Below, piece after piece: positions 56,888-64,000 of a stretch of 64,000 nt of DNA. The notes below the pieces were generated by a model. That model was not told the origin of the DNA. It did not search any database and was given only the letters and a program-made list of their open reading frames with translations. The DNA is from Sulfitobacter aestuariivivens (GTDB lineage Bacteria > Pseudomonadota > Alphaproteobacteria > Rhodobacterales > Rhodobacteraceae), in assembly GCF_014763045.1 (NCBI RefSeq), contig NZ_JACTAG010000001.1:1116001-1180000 (forward strand). The letters run 5' to 3'. The translations under genes were made by a program, and so were the position numbers. Position 1 is the stretch's first letter. Every line of letters starts with the position of its first letter.

Positions 56888-57544
56888 CTATTCTTCGAAC
56901 ATCTCGCTTTGATTGACGTCCGCGTCCTCTTCCTCCTCGCCATCACCCAGCACGGGTACCGTACCGGGCGGCGGTCGGTTCTCCAGCAATCCGGCTGAAC
57001 GCAATTCCTTGAGCCCCGGCAGATCGCGCGCATTCTCCAACCCGAAATGATCCAGAAAGTTCTGCGTCACCACAAATGTCACCGGCCTGCCCGGCGTCAT
57101 CTTGCGCCGCCCAAAGCGGATCCACTCGAGCTCCAGCAATTGATCCACCGTCCCGCGCGAAACGGAAACACCGCGAATTTCCTCGATCTCGGCGCGGGTT
57201 ACGGGCTGGTGATAGGCAATAATCGCGAGCGTCTCGATCGCGGCACGACTCAGCTTGCGCACCTCAACGGTTTCCTTTTGCATCAGGAACCCCAGATCAG
57301 CCGCCGTGCGCAAGGCATAGCCATCATCCACCCTGACCACCTGCACGCCGCGCCCTTCGTAGCGCTTGCGCAGATGCACCATGGCTTCGGCGGCGTCGCA
57401 GCCATGCGGCATACGGGTCTCAAGCTCTTTCAGCGTGATCGGTTCTGAGGTAGCAAAAAGCACCGCTTCGATCATACGTTCCTGTTCCGCCATCGGCGGG
57501 GCCTCGAACAGGCTTTCTTCTTGCTCTTCCGTCTCTTCTGACAC
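56888..57544 (-). CDS. scpB: Segregation and condensation protein B
   Basis: 218 residues with two winged-helix domains: IEAVLFATSEPITLKELETRMP near the start, then LSRAAIETLAIIAYHQPVTRAEIEEIRGVSV and GRRKMTPGRPVTFVVTQNFLDHFGLENARDLPGL. With ScpA and SMC it compacts and separates chromosomes. Start GTG 57544 with an AAGGA site 9 bases upstream; it lies 4 bases after the scpA stop. The C-terminus is strongly acidic. Confidence 0.93.
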   Translation of the reverse strand: MSEETEEQEESLFEAPPMAEQERMIEAVLFATSEPITLKELETRMPHGCDAAEAMVHLRKRYEGRGVQVVRVDDGYALRTAADLGFLMQKETVEVRKLSRAAIETLAIIAYHQPVTRAEIEEIRGVSVSRGTVDQLLELEWIRFGRRKMTPGRPVTFVVTQNFLDHFGLENARDLPGLKELRSAGLLENRPPPGTVPVLGDGEEEEDADVNQSEMFEE

Positions 57545-57548
57545 GCAG

Positions 57549-58331
57549 TTAATCCTTTTTGCGCAGCTGGATCGGGGCAAACATCTCTGATTGCCGGATT
57601 TCCAGATGGCCTTCTTTTACCAGTTCCAGCGAGGCTGCAAAGGTCGATGCGGTAGCCGACCGGCGGCGTACCGGGTCCGCTTCCCACCCTTCAGGAAGAA
57701 AGCTCATCAAGTCGCCCCATTCGCCTGCATACCCAATCAATCCGCGCATCCGCTCCAGCGCCTGTTCCATCGTGAACACCGCGTCACGGTCCATCACGAA
57801 AGGTCTGAATTCATCGCGGGTGCGAATGCGCGCATAGCCCTGCATCAGGTCCAGCAACGTTGCCGTATAGGTCACACGCCGCACCCGCGTCATGTCTGTG
57901 GTCTGCCCGCGCGCAAAGAAATCCCGCCCCAGCTGATCGCGCCCCATAAGCCGGGCCGCCGCATCGCGCATCGCCTGCAAACGCTCAAGCTGAAACGCCA
58001 GATGTGCGGCTAGTTCCTCGCCCGACGGGCTGTCCTCTGTCGGATCAGGCGGCAACAACAGCCGTGACTTGAGAAACGCAAGCCACGCCGCCATGACCAG
58101 ATAATCCGCCGCCAGTTCCAGCCGCAGCGACTTGGCCTTTTCCACAAAGGCAAGGTACTGCCGCGCCAGGTGCAGGACCGAAATCTTGCGCAGATCGACC
58201 TTCTGGGTTCGGCTGAGTGTCAGCAACAGATCCAGCGGCCCTTCAAAGCCATCCACATCCACGATCAACGCTTCGGCGGCCAGCCTGTCAGCGACCGAAA
58301 CCGCGTCTTCTTCGAATGTGGTCTCAGCCAT
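57549..58331 (-). CDS. scpA: Segregation and condensation protein A
   Basis: 260 residues. The kleisin N-terminus reads DVDGFEGPLDLLLTLSRTQKVDLRKISVLHLARQYL, followed by LAADYLVMAAWLAFLKSRLLLP. A C-terminal winged helix contacts SMC heads. Start ATG 58331 overlaps the end of nagZ by 8 bases. Confidence 0.93.
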   Translation of the reverse strand: MAETTFEEDAVSVADRLAAEALIVDVDGFEGPLDLLLTLSRTQKVDLRKISVLHLARQYLAFVEKAKSLRLELAADYLVMAAWLAFLKSRLLLPPDPTEDSPSGEELAAHLAFQLERLQAMRDAAARLMGRDQLGRDFFARGQTTDMTRVRRVTYTATLLDLMQGYARIRTRDEFRPFVMDRDAVFTMEQALERMRGLIGYAGEWGDLMSFLPEGWEADPVRRRSATASTFAASLELVKEGHLEIRQSEMFAPIQLRKKD

Positions 58332-59331
58332 GCAAAGCTCCACCCGTAAGCGCGTCAAATTCGGCGCAGAGGGCGGAAATGTCAACATCTGTTGGGGTTT
58401 TGCGCGCCTTCATTGCCCGCTGTGCCCGGGCCATACCGCGCGCGTCCAGCGTGCCTGCCGCCTCCACCACTTTGATCCGGTCGGCAAGCGGCGCATTGCA
58501 ATAAAGCGCGATATCACACCCCGCAACAATCGCCGCACGGGCGCTGTCGGCGGGGGCCGCCTGAAGCGCCTTCATTGAGATGTCATCGGTCATGATCAGC
58601 CCGTCAAACCCGATGTCATCGCGAATGATCCGCATCATGTCCGGGCTCAGCGTTGCGGGCCTTGGATCAATGGCGTCAAACACCAGATGCGCGGTCATCC
58701 CCATGGGCAGATCATTCAGGGCGTTGAACGGCGCAAAATCAATGTCATCCAGTACCTGCCGCTCCGCGCTTACTGTCGGCAGATCGAAATGCGTGTCGAG
58801 CGCGCTCAGCCCATGGCCGGGCATGTGCTTGATCACCGGCACCACGCCCCCTTCCAGCATCCCGTCCGCCGCCGCGCGACCCAAATCCGCCACGCGGGCC
58901 GGGTCGCTGCCCAGACACCTGTTGCGCAGAAACGGATGCGTATGCGCGCGCGCCACGTCCAGCGTCGGGGCACAATTGCTGTCGATGCCAAGGGCGTGCA
59001 ATTCCGCTGCAATCACGCGGTACATGCAGTAAAGCGCCCGCTCCGCCCTGTCCCCCGCAGCCTCAACCACATCAAAGGGCGCAGGCCAGTCACGCCAATG
59101 GGGCGCACGCAGCCGCTGCACCCGCCCGCCTTCCTGATCCACAGTGATGATCACATCGCGGCCCACGCAATCGCGCATGTCGTCACACAGCGCACGGACC
59201 TGATCCGGCGTGTCAATATTGCGGGCAAACAGGATAAATCCGAAGGGATCGGCCTCGCGGAAAAAGGACTTTTCGTCAGGTGTCAGCCGAAGCCCATCGG
59301 CGTCGATAATTGTCGCGCCAAAAGGCGCCAT
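58324..59331 (-). CDS. nagZ: Beta-N-acetylhexosaminidase NagZ
   Basis: 335-residue single-domain GH3 enzyme. The catalytic His/Asp loop is KHMPGHGLSALDTHFDLP and the nucleophile Asp lies in IMTDDISMKAL. It removes GlcNAc from anhydro-muropeptides during peptidoglycan recycling, upstream of AnmK (gene at 42776). The start overlaps the SPOR gene stop by 1 base (TGATG). Cytoplasmic; no signal peptide. Confidence 0.95.
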   Translation of the reverse strand: MAPFGATIIDADGLRLTPDEKSFFREADPFGFILFARNIDTPDQVRALCDDMRDCVGRDVIITVDQEGGRVQRLRAPHWRDWPAPFDVVEAAGDRAERALYCMYRVIAAELHALGIDSNCAPTLDVARAHTHPFLRNRCLGSDPARVADLGRAAADGMLEGGVVPVIKHMPGHGLSALDTHFDLPTVSAERQVLDDIDFAPFNALNDLPMGMTAHLVFDAIDPRPATLSPDMMRIIRDDIGFDGLIMTDDISMKALQAAPADSARAAIVAGCDIALYCNAPLADRIKVVEAAGTLDARGMARAQRAMKARKTPTDVDISALCAEFDALTGGALHG

Positions 59332-60326
59332 CACCGGGTCACGACAGGGATGCAATCCGCGTTTTCAGCCACAAGTGCCGAACAAAAACGCCGCGCATCG
59401 GCGATGTCTTCGAACCCCATGGCGCGCAAACGATAGAACACCCGACCGCCACTGGTGGCCTTCTGCACCACACGCTTCTTGCCAGCCAGATAGGTGCCGA
59501 ACCGGGTGTTCAGCTGATCCCATTGTTCACGCGCAACCGCTTCACTGTCAAAAGCGCCAAGTTGCGCAAGCCGCGTGCCCACTGGCACGCTTGCCGCATC
59601 AACGTCGGCCAAAGCAGGGTTGGTTGCGACACCACTGGCAGAGACCCGCACGACCTGCGCGCGCTGGCTGGGCCGCTTTTGCGGTCGCAGGGATTGGCGC
59701 ACACCAGGGGCATCCAGAACTGCGGCAGCCACCGTGACGGGCTGCGGCGCATCTTCCAGCGCTTCGGCCACAGCACTTTCAACCAGCGCGGCAACAGACG
59801 TGTCCCGTGTCACTGGCGTTTCGGTCAGGGGTGCGATCCCGTCGGTCAGTTGTGCCACCAGTTCTTCGACGTTGCCAGATTGCAGGGCCGCCGTGATATC
59901 GGGCGTGGCCGGTGCGGCAACCTGTGGCGTGGGTGCAACCATTGCGGCTGGCACAATCTGGTCCTCAGCGGTCAGATCGACAGGACGGGGTGCCAGACGC
60001 AGTTGATCCGCCGGCGCCGCTGCTGCCCCTTCCGCCGCAACGGCATTGACGGACAGCCCCTGATTTTGCGCCAGTTGACCACCGGGGTCTTCGGGACGCA
60101 CGCGCATGTCGCCTTCGGCGGCGCGCACTACCGGAATGCCACTGACATCGCGCACCAACAGCTTGTACCCCCAGATACCGATGCCCACGACCAACGCCAA
60201 AGACACCAGCGCGCCCGCAGCATTTGTAAAAGATATCAACTGATTGGACGCCGTGTTTGACGCGGTCTCATGAATGTTTGCATCATCGTAGCCCCCCGCC
60301 ACGGGGGAGGATGTGAAATCTGCCAT
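59331..60326 (-). CDS. SPOR domain-containing protein
   Basis: 331 residues: a short cytoplasmic start, one membrane segment (LVSLALVVGIGIWGYKLLV, about 40-58), a long Ala/Pro-rich periplasmic linker, and a C-terminal SPOR domain (GTRLAQLGAFDSEAVAREQWDQLNTRFGTYLAGKKRVV...GRVFYRLRAMGFEDIADARRFCSAL) that binds denuded glycan strands at the septum. Expected divisome protein. Located between argS and nagZ, the usual alphaproteobacterial place. Confidence 0.92.
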   Translation of the reverse strand: MADFTSSPVAGGYDDANIHETASNTASNQLISFTNAAGALVSLALVVGIGIWGYKLLVRDVSGIPVVRAAEGDMRVRPEDPGGQLAQNQGLSVNAVAAEGAAAAPADQLRLAPRPVDLTAEDQIVPAAMVAPTPQVAAPATPDITAALQSGNVEELVAQLTDGIAPLTETPVTRDTSVAALVESAVAEALEDAPQPVTVAAAVLDAPGVRQSLRPQKRPSQRAQVVRVSASGVATNPALADVDAASVPVGTRLAQLGAFDSEAVAREQWDQLNTRFGTYLAGKKRVVQKATSGGRVFYRLRAMGFEDIADARRFCSALVAENADCIPVVTR

Positions 60327-60403
60327 CTGTGCCTCTTTGCCCGCGTTCGTATCGCGCCGCGGGTCTGGTCCTGAAGTTCGCCTGTGTCGGCGCGCCTGTG
60401 CTG

Positions 60404-62149
60404 TTACCGCATCTCTTGCGCCGGTGTGACCCCAAGAATACCAAGACCGGCTGCAATTACAATCGCCGTGGCCCGCGCAAGAGCGATTTTTGCCTGCGAT
60501 GTGGCCGCATCGTCTTCCTGAATGAATCTCAGCGACCCATCCTCATTCCCACGGTTCCAGAGTCCGTGAAATTCTCCTGCCAGTTCATACAGATAGAAAG
60601 CCACCCGGTGCGGCTCATTCGAGCGCGCGGCGGTCTCGACCAGCCGGGGCCATTCGGCCAATTTCCGCAACAAGGCCAACTCCGCTTCGTGATCCAATTT
60701 CGACAGGTCAGCGGCCCCAAGCGTTGCATCGTCCACCGCAATCCCGGCCTCGGTCGCCTTGCGCAACACCGATGCGACCCGCGCGTGGGCGTATTGCACA
60801 TAAAAAACCGGGTTCTCACGCGACTGTTCCAACACCTTGTCGAAATCGAAATCCAGCATCGCATCGTTCTTGCGCGTCAGCATCACGAACCGGGTCACAT
60901 CAGCGCCCACCTGATCGACCACATCGCGCAGGGTCACAAAGGTCCCTGCCCGCTTGGACATCTTGAACGGCTCCCCGTTTTTGAACAGTTTCACCAACTG
61001 CGTCAGCTTGATATCCAGCGACACCTGACCATCAGACAAGGCCGACACCGCCGCCTTCATCCGCTTCACATAGCCCCCATGATCCGCGCCGAAAACGTCG
61101 ATCAGCGCGTCAAAGCCGCGCTGCACCTTGTCATAGTGATAGGCGATGTCGGGCGCAAAATACGTCCAGCCGCCATCCGACTTCATCACAGGCCGATCCA
61201 CGTCGTCGCCATGCGCTGTGGATTTGAACAGCGTTTGCTCGCGCGGCTCCCAATCTTCGGGCTTCTTGCCCTTGGGCGGCTCCAGCACGCCTTCATAGAT
61301 CAGGCCCTTGTTCTTGAGATCTTCCAGCGCCGCCTCGATCCGGCCCGTGCCGTACAGCGACTTTTCGGAGTAAAACACATCTATCTCGACGCCCAACGCG
61401 GCCAGATCAGCCTTGATCAGCTCCATCATGGCGTCGGTCGAAAAATCCCGCACGTTCGCCAGCCAGACGCCCTCGTCCTGATCCAGATAGTCGGCGCCAA
61501 CCTTTTCCTTCAGCGCCTGACCCACGGCAATCAGATAATCACCGGGATAGGTGCCATCCTCGAACGCGACCTCCTGACCATGGGCCTCAAGGTACCGCAG
61601 GTACACCGACCGCGCCAATACATCGACCTGCGCGCCGCCATCGTTGATGTAATATTCCCGCGTAACATCGAACCCGGCGAAATCCAGCAGGCTGGCCAGC
61701 GCATCGCCAAAGACCGCGCCCCGCGTATGTCCCACGTGCAAAGGCCCCGTAGGGTTTGCTGAGACATATTCGACATTGACCTTCTGTCCCGTGCCAAGGT
61801 CCGCACGACCGAAATCAACACCCTCTTTCAAAACGCCGGCGGCGATCCCCTGCCAGACTGACGGGGCCAACCGCAGGTTCAGGAAACCGGGGCCCGCAAC
61901 CTCGGCCGAGGTGACGCGCGCATCCATCGACAACCGCTCTGCCAGCGCCTGCGCGATATCGCGCGGCTTCATGCCTGCCGGCTTGGCCAACACCATGGCG
62001 GCATTGGTCGCCATGTCGCCATGGGCGGCATCGCGTGGCGGCTCGGCGGTGATCGGGTCGACGTTCAGGCCCTCAGGCAGCACACCATCGGCCACCATCC
62101 CCTCAAGAGTGGTCAGGATCAGGCTGCGGATCTGGGCGAATAGGTTCAT
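60404..62149 (-). CDS. argS: Arginyl-tRNA synthetase
   Basis: 581 residues. Contains the class-I signatures [19 protein letters not shown] (HVGH) and [12 protein letters not shown]. An N-terminal tRNA D-loop-binding domain and a C-terminal anticodon domain flank the catalytic core. Starts at [11 protein letters not shown]; an in-frame ATG at 62176 is not family-like. Seventy-seven bases separate it from the SPOR gene. Confidence 0.96.
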   Translation of the reverse strand: MNLFAQIRSLILTTLEGMVADGVLPEGLNVDPITAEPPRDAAHGDMATNAAMVLAKPAGMKPRDIAQALAERLSMDARVTSAEVAGPGFLNLRLAPSVWQGIAAGVLKEGVDFGRADLGTGQKVNVEYVSANPTGPLHVGHTRGAVFGDALASLLDFAGFDVTREYYINDGGAQVDVLARSVYLRYLEAHGQEVAFEDGTYPGDYLIAVGQALKEKVGADYLDQDEGVWLANVRDFSTDAMMELIKADLAALGVEIDVFYSEKSLYGTGRIEAALEDLKNKGLIYEGVLEPPKGKKPEDWEPREQTLFKSTAHGDDVDRPVMKSDGGWTYFAPDIAYHYDKVQRGFDALIDVFGADHGGYVKRMKAAVSALSDGQVSLDIKLTQLVKLFKNGEPFKMSKRAGTFVTLRDVVDQVGADVTRFVMLTRKNDAMLDFDFDKVLEQSRENPVFYVQYAHARVASVLRKATEAGIAVDDATLGAADLSKLDHEAELALLRKLAEWPRLVETAARSNEPHRVAFYLYELAGEFHGLWNRGNEDGSLRFIQEDDAATSQAKIALARATAIVIAAGLGILGVTPAQEMR

Positions 62150-62225
62150 GGCGGCGTTCCTTGTTGGATGCCCCATGTATCATGCGGACCGCGCCAGTCA
62201 ATTGACTGCGCGGGGCCTGCACATC

Positions 62226-62834
62226 TCAGTCCAGATGAAAGGTCGTGCTCTTCAGGTTCTGCGCCGTGCCGCTCCCCAGATGGATCAGCATGCCAAGGGC
62301 CGCACCCGGGTGCGCTGCTGGCACCGACAGCGTATGCACGCGCACGCCCTTGGCGTGCACTTCTGCCGCCACGGCCTCACCCGCACGCGCCACCGCACCA
62401 CACAGCCCCTGCGCGTTCAGCGCCAGCGGATCGCCTGGGCGCGCTACAACAGTCGCAAGAGTTCCCTTTCCGGCGACGAGCCCCCGCAACGTGGTGCGTA
62501 GCACCATGGACAGGGCGCGCATCTGTGCCGAGATATCGACGGGCCGGGACAGCGGCATCAGGTTGACCACCAAAGTGATCGGTTCATCCGCCCAGGCGTC
62601 TTTCAGCAAGCTCAGCTTGTCCGTCTCACCGTCCGCGATGACCAGCGGTTCGATCCGCTCAGGATGCGCAACCGCCAGCCGCGCCAGCCTGTCGGTCCTG
62701 CTGTCGATCGCCACCACCCGACCGCCAGCACGCGCAAGTGCGGCGGCAAGATCGGGCCCTAGCGGCTGGCCGGCATTCAAGATGATAATCACGGGGTCAG
62801 GGTGCGCTCTGAAGGACAAAAAGGGGACAACCAC
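62226..62834 (-). CDS. Degenerate short-chain dehydrogenase-like protein
   Basis: 202 residues with a Rossmann-type N-terminus (VIIILNAGQPLGPDLAAALARAGGRVVAIDSRTDRLARLA) and an SDR-like order of strands (TLVVNLMPLSRP; GTLATVVARPGDPLALNAQGLCGAVARAGEAVAAEV). The catalytic Tyr-x-x-x-Lys is missing at the expected place (NAQGLCGAVAR), so it is probably not an ordinary oxidoreductase. The frame begins at GTG 62834; GTG 62792 is an alternative start. Between argS and dgt. Confidence 0.65.
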   Translation of the reverse strand: MVVPFLSFRAHPDPVIIILNAGQPLGPDLAAALARAGGRVVAIDSRTDRLARLAVAHPERIEPLVIADGETDKLSLLKDAWADEPITLVVNLMPLSRPVDISAQMRALSMVLRTTLRGLVAGKGTLATVVARPGDPLALNAQGLCGAVARAGEAVAAEVHAKGVRVHTLSVPAAHPGAALGMLIHLGSGTAQNLKSTTFHLD

Positions 62835-62888
62835 AAAATGGGATAACCCCTTGTTAACACAAGCAGGACGCCAGAAAAAGTGGCGGCC

Positions 62889-64000
62889 CTATATTCCCGT
62901 CAGGCGTGCATGTTCCTGCAGCGCAAACCGGTCCGTCATGCCCGCGATGTAATCGGCCACCATTCGGGCCAACGCCGTCTTGTCCTGCCCTGCGTCCTCG
63001 ATCTGGCGCGACCAATGGCGCGGCAGCATTTGCGGGTCTTGCAGGTACAGCGGGAAAAGCGCCTCAACCACCTGCGTGACCTCTGCCCGTTTGCGCATTA
63101 CGGACGGGGCCCGGTACATGCGGTGAAACAGGAACTGGCGGATTTCGCGCAGTGCAGCCCACATCGTGTCTGAAAACCGAATGACCGGGCGGCCCAGATG
63201 CCGGATGTCCCGTGCACTGCCCGCACCAGACGCGGCCAGCAGATCGCGCGATGTCTCAATCACATCGCCCACCATCACGCCAAAGACCCGGCGCAGCGCC
63301 TCGTGCCGCCGCCGGTAGCTGTCCAGGTCCGGATATTTCTGATCCACGTCCGCATAGGCCCGCCCCACCAGCGGCAACCCGGCAATGTCATCGTCGGAAA
63401 ACAGCCCCGCACGCAAGCCATCCTGGAGATCGTGATTGTTATAAGCGATATCGTCGCTCAGCGCGGCCACCTGCGCCTCGGCACTGGCATGGGTATGCAG
63501 TTCCAGATCAAGCTGCGCATCGCATTCCGCCAGCGCATAGGGCAGATCGCCTGTCACGGGCCCATTGTGCTTGGCAATCCCCTCCAGCGTGTCCCAGGTC
63601 AGGTTCAGCCCGTCGAAATCAGCGTAGTGACGCTCCAGCAAGGTGACGATCCGCAAGGTCTGCGCGTTGTGATCGAACCCGCCATAGGGCGCCATCAACG
63701 CATGAAGCGCATCCTCACCCGTGTGGCCAAAGGGCGTGTGTCCCAGATCATGGGCCAGCGCCACCGCCTCGGTCAGCTCGCCATTCAGCGCCAGCGCCCC
63801 TGAAATCGTCCGCGCAACCTGTGCCACCTCGATCGAATGGGTCAGGCGGGTGCGAAAATAGTCGCCCTCGTGCTCAACAAAAACCTGCGTCTTGTGTTTG
63901 AGCCGCCGAAACGCGCTCGCATGAATGATCCGGTCCCGGTCGCGCTGATAACACGAGCGGAACGCGCTTTCCTCTTCCGCGACCTGCCGTCCCTTGGCTG
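62889..64000 (-). CDS. dgt: Deoxyguanosinetriphosphate triphosphohydrolase (dGTPase), 5' end cut
   Basis: The C-terminal 370 or so codons are present; the N-terminus lies beyond the right edge. The frame runs in from the edge as EEESAFRSCYQRDRDRIIHA, then FRRLKHKTQVF and FRTRLTHSIEVAQVARTI. The HD-phosphohydrolase metal motif AHDLGHTPFGHTGEDAL and later YNNHDLQDGLRAGL are intact. It splits dGTP to deoxyguanosine and triphosphate, trimming the dNTP pool. Confidence 0.95.
   Translation of the reverse strand, partial: AKGRQVAEEESAFRSCYQRDRDRIIHASAFRRLKHKTQVFVEHEGDYFRTRLTHSIEVAQVARTISGALALNGELTEAVALAHDLGHTPFGHTGEDALHALMAPYGGFDHNAQTLRIVTLLERHYADFDGLNLTWDTLEGIAKHNGPVTGDLPYALAECDAQLDLELHTHASAEAQVAALSDDIAYNNHDLQDGLRAGLFSDDDIAGLPLVGRAYADVDQKYPDLDSYRRRHEALRRVFGVMVGDVIETSRDLLAASGAGSARDIRHLGRPVIRFSDTMWAALREIRQFLFHRMYRAPSVMRKRAEVTQVVEALFPLYLQDPQMLPRHWSRQIEDAGQDKTALARMVADYIAGMTDRFALQEHARLTGI

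Noticed and set aside
60329..61762. 477-codon open frame on the plus strand across argS
   Set aside because: Antisense to argS, repetitive His/Gln/Arg composition, no family features.

Overview
The window is chromosomal DNA from an alphaproteobacterium, most probably a marine Rhodobacteraceae (Roseobacter-group) species. The evidence is the high G+C content, the gene order lptF-lptG-lptD-surA-pdxA-rsmA, the block DUF177-rpmF-plsX-fabH-ihfA-merR, the block dgt/argS/SPOR/nagZ/scpA/scpB, a Mur-type Fur regulator, an alphaproteobacterial double-length dCTP deaminase and an OlsB ornithine-lipid enzyme. The family assignment is from memory of conserved gene order and protein sequence, not from a search. 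Layout: 1-6.2 kb holds the start of an EnvZ-like histidine kinase (cut by the window edge), a metallo-beta-lactamase-fold hydrolase, tRNA-Asn, a xylonate-dehydratase-like IlvD/Edd enzyme divergent from an aldose 1-epimerase, three small genes and ndk. 6.4-11.6 kb holds an ABC-F ATPase, MarC, a membrane-anchored retropepsin, holC and pepA. 11.7-19.7 kb is the outer-membrane biogenesis operon lptF-lptG-lptD-surA, continuing with overlapping start/stop codons into pdxA, rsmA and a small lipoprotein. 19.8-26.4 kb, mostly on the minus strand, holds DUF4167, prmC-prfA, DUF1499, two tandem ureohydrolases and an M20 amidohydrolase. 26.4-33.4 kb holds mazG, a nucleoside hydrolase, a GNAT enzyme, selO, an EamA exporter, a DUF533 protein and a RhlE-like helicase. 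33.4-36.2 kb holds mur, an A+T-richer orphan membrane gene with a 529-base non-coding tail, and a NYN/OST-HTH protein. 36.2-47.5 kb holds an AbrB-family membrane protein, a second EamA exporter, eno, a GNAT enzyme, an FAD oxidoreductase, a cupin, a desaturase, anmK, tyrS, an adenylate-cyclase/TPR protein and a hexapeptide acetyltransferase. 47.5-56.5 kb holds uup, olsB, bamE, then DUF177-rpmF-plsX-fabH-ihfA-merR, tRNA-Pro and dcd. 56.5-64 kb, all on the minus strand, holds a small basic protein, scpB-scpA-nagZ-SPOR, argS, a degenerate SDR and dgt (cut by the window edge). How the genes work together: most of the window is core housekeeping. It covers envelope assembly (Lpt, BamE, SurA, OlsB, PlsX/FabH, NagZ, AnmK), translation (TyrS, ArgS, RF1 and its methylase PrmC, L32, RsmA), nucleotide hygiene (MazG, Dcd, Dgt, Ndk) and chromosome organisation (ScpAB, IHF). 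I found no prophage, insertion sequence, CRISPR array, toxin-antitoxin pair or defence island, and no clear new multi-gene system. The best leads are smaller. They are an A+T-richer orphan locus beside mur, a lipoprotein with a Cys/His/Asp triad at the end of the lpt-rsmA operon, a dispersed intergenic repeat family, a possibly structured leader before the DUF4167 gene, an 11-base tandem repeat, and many convergent gene pairs that share a 4-base stop overlap.
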